From positions 248,001 through 312,000 of the forward strand of contig NZ_JAJUBB010000001.1 in assembly GCF_028683135.1 (NCBI RefSeq): a DNA stretch of 64,000 bases, read 5' to 3'. The notes beneath the pieces were generated by a model. It was not told the origin of the DNA and searched no databases. It saw only the letters and a program-made list of their open reading frames with translations. Positions 17,863 to 26,865 of this stretch are shown here, one piece after another (positions within the stretch are counted from its first letter, which is position 1; every line of letters starts with the position of its first letter). Source of the stretch: Enterovibrio qingdaonensis (GTDB lineage Bacteria > Pseudomonadota > Gammaproteobacteria > Enterobacterales > Vibrionaceae). The position numbers and the translations under genes were made by a program.

Positions 17863-18870
17863 ATGAATATCCCTTCCCCCTACCTATTAATGCTCGGAGA
17901 CTCCTCTGATCCGCTCTCTATCAAAACAGCGCGCGGCATTCACTATTGGCGCCCAGAGAAATGTCTCGGACAGCTTCGTCTAAACGAAAGCACGGCGTCG
18001 CTTTCTCTGCCCGACATGGACATCAAAACTGCATCTGACATGGGGGTGAAAACGCTGGTCTTAGGCACCGCAAACGCAGGAGGGGTATTAGCTGAACATT
18101 GGATTCCGCTCATTGTTGAAGCGATTGAGTTAGGCATGAATATCGCTTCTGGTTTGCACCAAAAGCTCACTGACGTTCCCGCCATTGCACACGCTGCAAA
18201 CCTACGTGGCGTATCACTGTTCGATTTACGCCATAACAACGAGCAACTCGATGTTGGTTCAGGAGCAAAACGGTCGGGCCGGAGATTGCTTACAGTGGGG
18301 ACTGATTGCTCAGTAGGGAAAATGTTCACGACACTGGCCTTGGAAAAAGCCATGCAAGACAAAGGGTTTGATGCCACTTTTTGTGCCACTGGCCAAACAG
18401 GGATACTGATACAAGGCTCAGGCATCGCGATTGATGCAGTGGTCGCAGATTTTATCTCTGGAGCGACCGAATCCCTCTCCCCAGAATGCCAACCACACCA
18501 GTGGCAGCTTATCGAGGGACAGGGATCATTGCTTAACCCTGCCTTCTCAGGCGTTACGATGGGGCTCCTTCACGGAGCCCAACCCGATGCGTTGGTCTTG
18601 TGTCATGAGGTGGGACGAGACCATATGCGCCATTTACCACATATGGCCATGCCTGAGTTGGAAGACATTATGGTGTTATCCGTCTCTCTTGCGAAGCTTA
18701 CCAGTTCCAACCCACAATTTGTCGGCATTGCGGTCAATACTTCCGTATTGGACGATGCAGAGGCTCTGTCTTACTTGAATGCGCTTTCTAAACAATATGG
18801 TTTACCCGCAACCGATCCTGTTCGTTATGGCGTTTCTTCTATTGTCACGCGCATAGAACAACAGTTTTGA
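17863..18870 (+). CDS. dgcN: D-glutamate N-acetyltransferase-like protein (DUF1611) DgcN
   Basis: This 335-aa DUF1611 protein has a P-loop-like segment, VGTDCSVGKMFTTLALEKAM, at about residue 143, and an N-terminal Rossmann-like domain. In marine bacteria DgcN was described as the N-acetyltransferase that acetylates D-amino acids such as D-glutamate before DgcA acts on them. The ATG at 17863 is preceded by AAGGA at a normal distance; the longer frame from 17845 lacks this. dgcA begins 10 bases after its stop, and a divergent LysR gene lies upstream, which reproduces the known dgc arrangement. The enzyme role is from family knowledge. Confidence 0.85.
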   Translation: MNIPSPYLLMLGDSSDPLSIKTARGIHYWRPEKCLGQLRLNESTASLSLPDMDIKTASDMGVKTLVLGTANAGGVLAEHWIPLIVEAIELGMNIASGLHQKLTDVPAIAHAANLRGVSLFDLRHNNEQLDVGSGAKRSGRRLLTVGTDCSVGKMFTTLALEKAMQDKGFDATFCATGQTGILIQGSGIAIDAVVADFISGATESLSPECQPHQWQLIEGQGSLLNPAFSGVTMGLLHGAQPDALVLCHEVGRDHMRHLPHMAMPELEDIMVLSVSLAKLTSSNPQFVGIAVNTSVLDDAEALSYLNALSKQYGLPATDPVRYGVSSIVTRIEQQF

Positions 18871-18880
18871 GGAGATAGCC

Positions 18881-19819
18881 GTGAAAATTGATGCCCAAAT
18901 TGTATCGTACAAGCTGAAAAAGCCATTCACCATATCGAGAGGAAGCCGCACTACGGCGGAAGTCATTCAAGTCACCATAACGCAAGATGGCAAGGTGGGA
19001 ATTGGTGAATGCTCCCCGACAGGGAGATATGGCGAAACCTTTGACAGCGTGATGGCACAGATTGCATCGCTAGAGCCTCACCAGTTCGACCGAGCTACGC
19101 TGCAAACACTGCTGCCAGCCGGCGCAGCCAGAAACGCCATCGACTGTGCGCTCTGGGATTTGGCGTCGAAGAGTTTTCCATTCGAATTTGATCTTCCAAG
19201 CACGATTCAAACGGCAATGACTGTGTCTATCTCATCTGCGGATAACATGGCCCAAGAAGCCAGCAGCTACATCGATCAAGGCGCACGTCTGATTAAAGTA
19301 AAACTGGATGCAGAGGATATTTATGAACGTTTGAGTGCGGTTCGTCAGGTCGCACCCGATGCAACGCTTATTGTCGATGCCAACGAAGCCTGGTCTGCAC
19401 TTGATTTACACCAAACCATTCACCAATTGGTTCCACTTAACATCGCCATGATTGAGCAACCGCTGCCAGCTGCAGAAGATGAAAGGCTAAAAGGTTTAAA
19501 TAGCCCAATTCCTATTTGTGCAGATGAAAGCTGCCATACCCAAGCTGACATACCTTCGTTGATCGGCCTTTATCAAATGGTCAACATAAAACTGGATAAA
19601 ACCGGCGGGTTAACGGGCGCACTGGAACTAGAACGCCGAGCCCGTGAAGCCGGATTGGAGATCATGGTTGGATGCATGCTGGGAAGCTCGATTGCCATGA
19701 AAGCAGCCCTTCCGGTAGCAGCCAATGCCGTGCTCGTTGATCTGGATGGTGCGTACTTAATCAAGGACGACATTGAAGGCGGCTTGCATTACCAAACAGG
19801 TGCGATTGTTCTGTCCTGA
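18881..19819 (+). CDS. dgcA: Enolase-superfamily N-acetyl-D-amino acid racemase DgcA
   Basis: This 312-aa enzyme belongs to the mandelate racemase/muconate lactonizing branch of the enolase superfamily and resembles dipeptide epimerases. Visible motifs are the acid-base lysine in IKVKLD, metal ligands in LIVDANEAW, AMIEQPLP and CADESCH, and the second lysine in VNIKLDKTGGL. Next to dgcN it is expected to convert N-acetyl-D-glutamate to the L-form. On its own it would be called an L-Ala-D/L-Glu epimerase. The start is GTG after GGAGATAGCC, 10 bases past the dgcN stop, so it is the second gene of the operon. Confidence 0.88.
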   Translation: MKIDAQIVSYKLKKPFTISRGSRTTAEVIQVTITQDGKVGIGECSPTGRYGETFDSVMAQIASLEPHQFDRATLQTLLPAGAARNAIDCALWDLASKSFPFEFDLPSTIQTAMTVSISSADNMAQEASSYIDQGARLIKVKLDAEDIYERLSAVRQVAPDATLIVDANEAWSALDLHQTIHQLVPLNIAMIEQPLPAAEDERLKGLNSPIPICADESCHTQADIPSLIGLYQMVNIKLDKTGGLTGALELERRAREAGLEIMVGCMLGSSIAMKAALPVAANAVLVDLDGAYLIKDDIEGGLHYQTGAIVLS

Positions 19820-19957
19820 CCTCGGTGAATGGGCTGCAACACATTCTCAGTGTTTCACAATTTTTTGGACGTTCGGGAGAAGTTAAAAATTTTCTCGTCG
19901 AAATTGCGACAAATTGTTAACAGCCATCTTGACCACTATTCTGCCGCATTCTATTCT

Positions 19958-19975
19958 AGCGTACATGTGTACGCT
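19958..19975. promoter_or_regulatory. FabR-type operator upstream of desaturase
   Basis: AGCGTACA and TGTACGCT flank a two-base centre (TG), forming a near-perfect 18-bp palindrome 19 bp before the desaturase start codon. The arms match the FabR/DesT-type operator known from fabA and fabB of gamma-proteobacteria. FabR there represses unsaturated fatty acid synthesis when unsaturated acyl groups are plentiful. Confidence 0.75.
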
Positions 19976-19994
19976 GGAATTTGCGGTATTTTAA

Positions 19995-21128
19995 ATGGAA
20001 TCAAATCAAACACAGAAACCTCCTATTATTTGGCTCAATGTTACTGTTTTCGTCGTGACGTTTGCGGTGGCAGTCATTGGTACGCCACTTTGGGCGTATT
20101 ACCACGGCTTTGACTGGGTGCAAATTGGCATGTTTGCCCTCGCCTTCACCTTTGGGGGAATTTCAATCACGGCGGGGTATCACCGTCTTTGGTCTCATCG
20201 AACTTATGAGTCCCACCCTGCTCTGAAGGTGATCTTCGCATTAGGCGGCGCATTCGCCATTCAAAATAGTATTCTGCACTGGTCTTCTGATCACCGTATC
20301 CACCATCGTCATGTTGATGACAATGATGTTGACCCTTATTCGGCCAAGCGCGGTTTTTGGTATTCCCATATTGGTTGGATGCTGCGTGAATATCAGAAAC
20401 ATCGCTATACCGACTACACCAACTGCCGAGACCTGCAAAAAGATAAGGTCGTCATGTGGCAGCACAAGTATTACCTACCTCTGGTTCTCGCCACTAATTT
20501 CGGTATTCCTATTGCTTTTGGCGTGATTCATGGCGATATCTGGGGTGCAATCATTTTGATCGGCTTTACCCGATTAGTACTGAACCACCACACTACCTTC
20601 TTTATCAATTCTCTGGCTCACATATGGGGAAGCCAACCCTACACGGAAAAAAACACGGCGAGAGACAATGGGATTCTCGCGTTGTTTACGTTTGGCGAGG
20701 GCTACCACAACTTTCACCATATTTTTGAGAACGACTATCGAAACGGAATTTATTGGTGGCAATTCGATCCAACCAAGTGGCTGATTAAATCTGCAAGTTG
20801 GGTTGGCCTCACCCGTAAACTTCGAGAGACCCCCGCAGATAGAATCGAAAAGGCAAGAGCAACACTGCTCCTGAAGAACATTCAGGAACGTTTAAGTGTC
20901 ATGCCCAATGCATCACATCGTCTGCAAATTATCGAGCAAGAATATGATGCGCTGGTTTCTCGTATGAGTGAATACTACGAAGCGCAAAAACGCTTGATTG
21001 ACCTTAAAAAAGAAAACTTACTGAAGAAGTACGAAAAAGCTATTTTGGTTCAACAGCTTCAAATTCTTAAGTTTGATTTCCAAAAACAAAAACGTAACTG
21101 GCTGACACTCACGTCGAGTTACGCTTAG
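19995..21128 (+). CDS. Acyl-CoA fatty-acid desaturase (delta-9 type)
   Basis: This 377-aa inner-membrane enzyme introduces a cis double bond into a fatty acyl chain, using oxygen and a di-iron centre. All three histidine boxes are present: HRLWSH, HRIHHRH and HNFHH. Four membrane spans (about 12-60 and 155-205) match the family. The C-terminal 90 residues form a charged coiled-coil tail (QRLSVMPNASHRLQIIEQEY...), longer than in the shortest members but common in Vibrio homologues. The FabR-type palindrome lies just upstream. No strong Shine-Dalgarno is visible. A terminator follows. The ferredoxin or reductase partner is not in the window next to it. Confidence 0.92.
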   Translation: MESNQTQKPPIIWLNVTVFVVTFAVAVIGTPLWAYYHGFDWVQIGMFALAFTFGGISITAGYHRLWSHRTYESHPALKVIFALGGAFAIQNSILHWSSDHRIHHRHVDDNDVDPYSAKRGFWYSHIGWMLREYQKHRYTDYTNCRDLQKDKVVMWQHKYYLPLVLATNFGIPIAFGVIHGDIWGAIILIGFTRLVLNHHTTFFINSLAHIWGSQPYTEKNTARDNGILALFTFGEGYHNFHHIFENDYRNGIYWWQFDPTKWLIKSASWVGLTRKLRETPADRIEKARATLLLKNIQERLSVMPNASHRLQIIEQEYDALVSRMSEYYEAQKRLIDLKKENLLKKYEKAILVQQLQILKFDFQKQKRNWLTLTSSYA

Positions 21129-21145
21129 TTCAGTCATTAAATCGC

Positions 21146-21174
21146 AAGGGCAGCACATTGTGGCTGCCCTTTTT
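21146..21174 (+). terminator. Rho-independent terminator after desaturase
   Basis: A 9-bp stem (AAGGGCAGC at 21146-21154, GCTGCCCTT at 21163-21171) followed by TTT on the plus strand ends the desaturase transcript. Confidence 0.85.
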
Positions 21175-21182
21175 AATGGCGG

Positions 21183-21605
21183 TTAACTTTGTCTGCCTTC
21201 TGGAAATGTAGGCAAACCATCTGTCACTTCGTACCAACTCGCTGCATATCGCGTAAAAATATGCGCATCAGGTTTTTGCGAAATCGGGCTATCCAAGGTT
21301 CCTAATGTAAACTCCACCAGCGATCCGTCACTGTTTGAAGCTTCAAATAAAAGGCTGGAACCACAGTGCTTGCAAAAAGAACGCTTCGTCCCATTTTCTG
21401 CCTCATATACGGCGAGTTCATCTTCTCCTTTGACAAAACGGAAGTGGTTGGCTTTCGCTTCACCAAAGGTGGCAAATGCAGCACCATGGAATTTACGGCA
21501 CATCGTGCAATGGCAGTGCCCCATCGCTGGCTCTAGATGATCAACTTCATAGGCTATCTGACCACACAAGCATTGCCCTGTTAACCTATCACCTGATGTT
21601 GCCAT
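21183..21605 (-). CDS. GFA-family (CENP-V/GFA) protein
   Basis: This 140-aa protein has the zinc-binding cysteines of the GFA family: GQCLCG near the N-terminus, then HCHCTMC and finally FCKHCGSSLLF. The family is named after glutathione-dependent formaldehyde-activating enzyme, but most members have no proven activity. Cytoplasmic. No glutathione-dependent formaldehyde dehydrogenase gene is adjacent. It converges with the desaturase gene and shares the intergenic terminator. Confidence 0.88.
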   Translation of the reverse strand: MATSGDRLTGQCLCGQIAYEVDHLEPAMGHCHCTMCRKFHGAAFATFGEAKANHFRFVKGEDELAVYEAENGTKRSFCKHCGSSLLFEASNSDGSLVEFTLGTLDSPISQKPDAHIFTRYAASWYEVTDGLPTFPEGRQS

Positions 21606-21817
21606 ATCTCTCTCCTGATTATCATGCCATTGGGTAAATACCCTATCAACTCCGGTAATTATTTACAAAAACCATACTGCCTATGCCCTTTAGTTCGCCC
21701 CAAATAATAGAAAGGACTCGAATGAAAAGTGCGAGTTATATCATCATATTTGTCGACATTAGCCGCGTGCCACAATAAAATCCTCGGCTTCACCATCTTT
21801 GCTTTGCGAGAGATACC

Positions 21818-22099
21818 ATGACGCCGAAACCATCTCGCACGGACGCAATGAAGCTCATCATTGAGCAGGTAAAGCAGGAATTACCTTTATACGAGCCCGA
21901 AACATTTGTGTGTGGACCAGACAACAACTGTATTGGCTGTCCTAAGAAGTTGATTGAACTTGTGGATTCAGAATTGACGTACTGGGAGTCTGCAATGTCA
22001 CGGGGTGTAACGCCTCAATTTGACGAAATAAGGCGTTTTGGAAAACTCTGCACAAATGTTAAACGTGGTCTTGTTCGGAATAACATCATTTCGGCATAG
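21818..22099 (+). CDS. Small cysteine-containing protein of unknown function
   Basis: This 93-aa protein is not one I can name. Its only striking feature is a cluster near residue 32, FVCGPDNNCIGCPKKL, giving C-x5-C-x2-C that could hold a metal, and a further Cys at about residue 78. No signal peptide. GAGAGA precedes the ATG. It converges with the MreB-like gene and ends 13 bases from it. Confidence 0.55.
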   Translation: MTPKPSRTDAMKLIIEQVKQELPLYEPETFVCGPDNNCIGCPKKLIELVDSELTYWESAMSRGVTPQFDEIRRFGKLCTNVKRGLVRNNIISA

Positions 22100-22112
22100 C
22101 CAAGTAAAGCGG

Positions 22113-22607
22113 CTACGCTTTTCCAAACGTATCATGAGCGCGGGTAAGTTGCGCTTCTTCTAGGGTCTCCCCCCAGTAAACGAAGGCACTTTTAACACCC
22201 GCATGATACGCCATTTCGCACAGTGCTTTCTTTTCTACTTCTGTGATCCCGCCTTCTACTTTTTCCATTGGATGCAATATCACCTGAATCCGAGGCATTA
22301 AGACGCCCGTTTTCACGACCTGCGCGATTGCATGACGAAGTAAAGGTTGAATCGCTTTATAGTCCGAAATGATACTACGAGGATGACTAAAGGGGTTGGA
22401 TATTGTGACAGCATTTACATTACGGAACTTTTCAGCCCCATTGCCAAAAGCAAGAATTTGCTTTTGCTTTCTTTCACCAAATCTCCATGCTATCTGCGGT
22501 TTTTCGTCGAAAACTTTTCCTGTTTTCCCATCAAATACACGCAATCGATCTGACCACATTTGAATGTACAACGTATTCCCGTAGGCATAGATAAATCTCG
22601 AAAGCAT
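22113..22607 (-). CDS. Half-length MreB-like (actin-fold) protein
   Basis: This 164-aa protein aligns by eye with only the first half of MreB: the N-terminal YAYGNTLYIQMWSD corresponds to LGTANTLIYVKGQG of MreB, PFSHPRSIISDYKAIQ to RPMKDGVIADFFVTE, MPRIQVILHP to KPRVLVCVPC, and EVEKKALCEMAYHAGVKSAFV to QVERRAIRESALGAGAREVFL. The reading stops after that helix, so the second phosphate loop and adenosine-binding half are absent. The frame is open and in normal codon use, which speaks against a fresh truncation. It might bind MreB filaments rather than polymerise by itself; that is speculation. It stands alone. Confidence 0.6.
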   Translation of the reverse strand: MLSRFIYAYGNTLYIQMWSDRLRVFDGKTGKVFDEKPQIAWRFGERKQKQILAFGNGAEKFRNVNAVTISNPFSHPRSIISDYKAIQPLLRHAIAQVVKTGVLMPRIQVILHPMEKVEGGITEVEKKALCEMAYHAGVKSAFVYWGETLEEAQLTRAHDTFGKA

Positions 22608-22818
22608 GTTGGCGGCTACTCAATATGTCATCACCCATTCTGTTGGGCGTGATTGTTACCCAAACTGGCCGGAGACAGCGTCTTTACTTTATTTGGGTAG
22701 AATGAATTTGTTGCCCCGATTGTGATTCAATACTGGCATGTCTCAAAATAGCCCGTTTCTATTTTACGCTGCATTGCACAGAATATAAGACATACCTTGT
22801 AACATTTCAGTCGTATCT

Positions 22819-23220
22819 CTATAAGCCTAGCAAAAATAGCTTTTTCCTTGCTTTATATGTGAATGCAACAGCAATACACTTTTGTACACTCTCATTCGAA
22901 AGCACCTCATTTATGCGAAGTAGTGCACTTCTATTCCCTTCGTAAATAAAGGCCTTTGGCATAACTTCTCTAAATGTTTCGATTAACTGCGTTTGGCAGT
23001 TAAACAGAAGCGAAATATGGTCAGGGTGGCTTTCTGCCCAATCAATCCGAATCGCAGTTCCCCCTTTAACCACGTAGCTAGGCTGGCCCCACTTTAGTGA
23101 TTCTTCCACATTTTTGTCCAATTTTTCAGCTACTGCGTAAATCTGTTTTCGAACGAGGAGTAATTGCTCTCTAATCCCTTCGGGGTAGGACATAAACTTT
23201 TCTTCGACAGTACGATCCAT
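22819..23220 (-). CDS. DUF1801 family protein
   Basis: This 133-aa protein has the YdhG/DUF1801 pattern: an N-terminal helix (FMSYPEGIREQLLLVRKQI), then EESLKWGQPSYVVKGGTAIRI and a C-terminal helix. The family has an SCP2-like alpha/beta fold with no established function. The open frame reaches 23250, but this overlaps a terminator hairpin, and the ATG at 23220 is preceded by GGAGAGAG, so the shorter form was chosen. It is on the same strand as, but separated by a terminator from, the COG0523 GTPase gene. Confidence 0.85.
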   Translation of the reverse strand: MDRTVEEKFMSYPEGIREQLLLVRKQIYAVAEKLDKNVEESLKWGQPSYVVKGGTAIRIDWAESHPDHISLLFNCQTQLIETFREVMPKAFIYEGNRSALLRINEVLSNESVQKCIAVAFTYKARKKLFLLGL

Positions 23221-23234
23221 TGACTCTCTCCGAT

Positions 23235-23260
23235 AAAAAACCCGACACAAAGGTCGGGCT
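23235..23260 (-). terminator. Terminator of the COG0523 GTPase gene
   Basis: CCCGAC (23241-23246) pairs with GTCGGG (23253-23258); on the minus strand TTTTTT follows. It separates the GTPase from the DUF1801 gene. Confidence 0.85.
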
Positions 23261-23268
23261 ATCTATGA

Positions 23269-24252
23269 TCATTCGATAAATGAAAGCAGTATTTCTTCCA
23301 GCTCATCCCAAGGCAGTGGGGATTTATCAATTACCTCGACTTTAGATTCAACGCCCTCTAAGGAAATCGGATTAACGGTTACCATCTGATTCACGACGTT
23401 AAATGCGTACATGCCCTCATCCGTTTTCATCACCGCTTTTACACGCTCTGCGTTGAGGTTTGCCAGCAAGCCATAAACCGCATCAAACGGGAAGGTAATT
23501 GTCGGCTCAAATATCCAACCACAACTGACATACCCTTGGCCTTTGTTTTCTTTACGTCGGAATTTTTCTCCGGGCTCAAGCTCGAACGGCGGCATTTCAT
23601 CGCCATCATGTGAATGGTGATGCGCAAACTGAGCATTTCGGTCAACACGAGGAAGAGATAGCCACTCTGGCTTTAGCGCACCCTGTTCCACATAGCCTGA
23701 CGCCAACTTCGCAATTTCAGAATCGGCAACATATCGCTCAAAAGCCGCAATGTCATCTTGTGAACAAAGGTCTGTTTTATTCGCAACAACGACATCAGCA
23801 AGTGCCAATTGATCTTGGAAGTTTTGATTTTCTGTATACCGTGCGTCTCCGAAATTGCGTGGATCCACCATGGTAATCGTCGCATTCAGGTCGATATAAT
23901 TTTCGTAGTGCTCCGAAAGTAACTTCCCAATAATGTCTTTCGGGTGGCCGAGCCCCGTCGGCTCAATCAACAGTCGGTCAGGATTTTGTGCAAGTAACGC
24001 ATTAATGCCAATGGCCATTGGAAGCCCTGCGACACAGCACATGCATCCACCCGGGACTTCTTTGACAATCGCCCCCTGCTCACTAAGAAATGCGCCATCA
24101 ACACCCACTTCTCCAAACTCATTAACCAGCACTGCCCAATTTTCATTTTCTGGCTTTTGCTTGAGTAGAGAAAGAATTGCTGTGGTTTTCCCCACGCCGA
24201 GAAAGCCAGTGATGATATTCGTAGGGACTTTTTTGGTAAGTTTTTCTGCCAT
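23269..24252 (-). CDS. COG0523 family GTPase (CobW/YjiA-like metallochaperone)
   Basis: This 327-aa G3E-family GTPase inserts or allocates metal ions, most often zinc, into target proteins. The Walker A motif is GFLGVGKTT (about residues 16-24), followed by the CxCC metal motif in GGCMCC (about 68-73) and the NKTD base motif. A His-rich stretch, HHHSHDGD, lies in the loop before the CobW C-terminal domain, typical of zinc handling. The ATG at 24252 is preceded by AGGA; the open frame extends six codons further. No Zur box was recognised. The metal and the client protein are not shown. Confidence 0.9.
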   Translation of the reverse strand: MAEKLTKKVPTNIITGFLGVGKTTAILSLLKQKPENENWAVLVNEFGEVGVDGAFLSEQGAIVKEVPGGCMCCVAGLPMAIGINALLAQNPDRLLIEPTGLGHPKDIIGKLLSEHYENYIDLNATITMVDPRNFGDARYTENQNFQDQLALADVVVANKTDLCSQDDIAAFERYVADSEIAKLASGYVEQGALKPEWLSLPRVDRNAQFAHHHSHDGDEMPPFELEPGEKFRRKENKGQGYVSCGWIFEPTITFPFDAVYGLLANLNAERVKAVMKTDEGMYAFNVVNQMVTVNPISLEGVESKVEVIDKSPLPWDELEEILLSFIE

Positions 24253-24394
24253 GATTTTCCTGTGCCCCATTGACCCGTGGAGCTTACACCCTGTGTGATT
24301 TCAGTGAAGAGAGTGTATCAGGTGAATCTTGTGAACACATCGGTTTTTGCCAGTGCTCTCAACAGGAAGCACTGGCAAGCCATTTTGCAATCAG

Positions 24395-25852
24395 CTAGGA
24401 GTTATACTTTTTACACTTCGGATCCTTTGTTGCTAATCCGCACCTAATGATCATATAAGAATGCTTATAATCTTCATTGTGAGGGAATGCTTCCGTCAAC
24501 TTGCTGTATTCCTTGAGTGCTTTTAACTTTTTCTGGCTGTTGTAAAGGGACCAGGCTTTCACTTCGATCAGTTTTACATCTTTCCCATATGCCATTTCGT
24601 AGTTTCTGATATGCGAAAGTGCCACGCCATATTCTTTAGCATTGAACGCGTTAAACACACGCTTCATTGCCAATTGTCTATCTATCTCAATACGTTTTTC
24701 CGCATCGTCAATATTTAAGGCCAACGCTTGTGCTTTGTCTGAGAATCCAAACTTCTGAAGTGACAATACATACCCGTATTGCGTTAAACCTCTTTCAGGT
24801 GAATTGGCATCCATCATGTCGAGAGCACGTTCAAATGACATCGACGCTGACATGGGACGTCCAATTTCATACAGTTTCCAACCTTGGAGCGCATATTCTT
24901 CTGCATTCAGCTGACTTTTTTGAGAAAGCGTCCGTAAACATTCTCCTGCACTTCCCTCGCAGTGAATAGGAGCTTCATCATCCGAGCCAAACGTTAAGTC
25001 AGTCAGATTCGGAAATTGTTCAACCCATTGTTGGTGTTCTTGATGCAATTGTTCAAGCTCACCAAGCTGCTGCAAACTCAGTAACTTTCCTTCAACACGT
25101 TTCTGGGTAGGCCCGGCCCATTGAATGGATTTCTCGAACCAATTTAATGCAGACTTTGCATCCTCACGTTTGATGTATTTCCACCCCAAGATTTCAGCGG
25201 CTTTACCATCTTTGTATGACTCAACATTTGAAAGTGCAGTGGAAAGCTCGTGATCGGATACCGAATTTTTAGATAACGTTGCGAGCATGACATCATTTTC
25301 CATTCTAGCTGCGACCTTTTCGTCAAAGCCTGCTGATTTTCGATAGCGTGCAACGATATCCGCACCAGCATTCGCGCCAGCCCAGCCAAACAACTTGGTG
25401 GCCGTGCTCTGCTCATACCCTTCGCAATTGTCCAAGGCGTATTGATACTTCGCTTTTGTATTTTCACCATATCCTGAAACAACTTCACGCTGTAAGTCCA
25501 ACCACACCCATTGAATGCGTTCACAACTTAGCCACTGTTCATTGCTTTTCAATAAGGCATCTGCGGCTGAATATCGCTGAGTTTTGATAGCACTCGACAG
25601 TTTTTCGATGCTTTCTCGGTAGGTGATTTCATCAACAAGTACATCCGAAACAGGGTTTCCTTCAATCGCTTGCTTTGCAGCTTGCCACCCCTTTTGATCT
25701 AGGACTTCCCAAAGTGGGGTTTCATCAAAGTCATTCGCGGTTTCTGTTTTTACTTCAACGACAATGCGTTCATCAAAGAGATTTACTTCATGATGATCTT
25801 GCGCATTAGCACCAAATACGGCGAACAAAGTCATTAACGTCATCGTTTTCAT
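24395..25852 (-). CDS. Secreted TPR-like protein of the cellulose operon (BcsC barrel absent)
   Basis: This 485-aa protein has a signal peptide (MKTMTLMTLFAVFGANA) and then helical repeats of TPR/Sel1 character, for example KAAEILGWKYIKREDAKSAL and AYGVALSHIRNYEMAYG-like segments. It is in the place of bcsC, but BcsC is more than 1,000 residues and ends in an outer-membrane beta barrel, which this lacks. The ATG at 25852 overlaps the bcsZ stop by 4 bases (ATGA), so it is translated with the operon. A TTG two codons earlier gives the longer reading. It probably forms the periplasmic scaffold for the glucan chain; the exit pore must be elsewhere or absent. Confidence 0.75.
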   Translation of the reverse strand: MKTMTLMTLFAVFGANAQDHHEVNLFDERIVVEVKTETANDFDETPLWEVLDQKGWQAAKQAIEGNPVSDVLVDEITYRESIEKLSSAIKTQRYSAADALLKSNEQWLSCERIQWVWLDLQREVVSGYGENTKAKYQYALDNCEGYEQSTATKLFGWAGANAGADIVARYRKSAGFDEKVAARMENDVMLATLSKNSVSDHELSTALSNVESYKDGKAAEILGWKYIKREDAKSALNWFEKSIQWAGPTQKRVEGKLLSLQQLGELEQLHQEHQQWVEQFPNLTDLTFGSDDEAPIHCEGSAGECLRTLSQKSQLNAEEYALQGWKLYEIGRPMSASMSFERALDMMDANSPERGLTQYGYVLSLQKFGFSDKAQALALNIDDAEKRIEIDRQLAMKRVFNAFNAKEYGVALSHIRNYEMAYGKDVKLIEVKAWSLYNSQKKLKALKEYSKLTEAFPHNEDYKHSYMIIRCGLATKDPKCKKYNS

Positions 25853-26865
25853 TTGCAAACCCTCTCCTTGTAAGCCATGTGCGAAAGAAGCACCAAGCTG
25901 TCTGAGTAGTAATCTTTTCCTTGAGGCGTGATAGATATGCCTTGATCGACCGATCGCGTTCCATTTGCCATCGCAACTAACTGAGCAATGGCTCTCGCAC
26001 CTGCAGGTGGCGGATAATTTGCTTTCTCACCGGATATGACATCTATCCAAGCCGCATTATCTTTCCCTATCCAACGGGTAAAATTGCGATTAAGCGGGTG
26101 CGATTTGTTGCCCCAGACCATATAAAGTGGAATGCGGTAATTTGAATAGCTGAATTGGGAAGGAAAGCTGTTGGCTGGTTGCCAACCTTTGGCCGAATAC
26201 TGCAACCAATCTGGTGTTAATTTAGCGTCGCCATAAAGGTTTTTACTCAAGATGGATAGCCCGCTGTCTGACAAGGCATTCCACACTTTGTCGTATTTCG
26301 AAAAAGATGCCAAGGCGGGATACACCCAGTAGCCTGGATTGACAATCGTACGATCACCGAAGGAAAAGCCATGAGTTCCTGGCAGTAACACCGTTTCACC
26401 GTTGACTCTTCTCATATGAGACGTTTGAAGGTCCCTAACTATATTTTTGGCCTTTGCGTTATATCCTAAGCGTGGCCATTGACTATGAGCACGCATAAGA
26501 GCCCATGCAATCAATACATCACCATCACTGGCGTTGTTCTTATCTGGAATATGGGGTTTCTGCGGTTGCCACTTCCAAGAGAAAAGCGAGTCAACCTCAC
26601 GCTGTAAGTGCCGTTCAGTCCAGCTCCAAAGCTTTGAAAACATGGCTTTATCTTCATAGTGAACCGCCATTAGCATTCCATAACCCTGCCCTTCGCTGTG
26701 CGAGATACGCTTGTTGGCTGTATCTACAACACGCCCTTCGCTCGTTACAAAACTCTGCTTAAATGACGCCCACATCCAATCATTACGATCACACTGTGCA
26801 TTCGCGTGTACAGCATTGCTGGTCATCGCGGCAAGCATTGCTGCACACATCAAGCTATATTTCAT
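25849..26865 (-). CDS. bcsZ: Cellulose-synthesis endoglucanase BcsZ (GH8)
   Basis: This 338-aa periplasmic endo-beta-1,4-glucanase of glycoside hydrolase family 8 trims nascent cellulose and is needed for normal fibre formation. A signal peptide spans about residues 1-23. The catalytic acid is Glu58 in SHSEGQGYGM and the catalytic Asp lies in NASDGDVLIAWAL. The length fits E. coli BcsZ. The open frame begins at 26910, but the ATG at 26865 makes a 4-base ATGA overlap with the bcsB stop and is preceded by GGAG, so it was taken. Third gene after bcsA in the operon. Confidence 0.95.
   Translation of the reverse strand: MKYSLMCAAMLAAMTSNAVHANAQCDRNDWMWASFKQSFVTSEGRVVDTANKRISHSEGQGYGMLMAVHYEDKAMFSKLWSWTERHLQREVDSLFSWKWQPQKPHIPDKNNASDGDVLIAWALMRAHSQWPRLGYNAKAKNIVRDLQTSHMRRVNGETVLLPGTHGFSFGDRTIVNPGYWVYPALASFSKYDKVWNALSDSGLSILSKNLYGDAKLTPDWLQYSAKGWQPANSFPSQFSYSNYRIPLYMVWGNKSHPLNRNFTRWIGKDNAAWIDVISGEKANYPPPAGARAIAQLVAMANGTRSVDQGISITPQGKDYYSDSLVLLSHMAYKERVCK

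Noticed and set aside
24347-24378. Perfect 11-bp hairpin after the cellulose operon, first taken as its terminator
   Set aside because: No T-tract follows on the minus strand; the T-run lies on the wrong side. It may only stabilise the 3' end, so it is not listed as a terminator.
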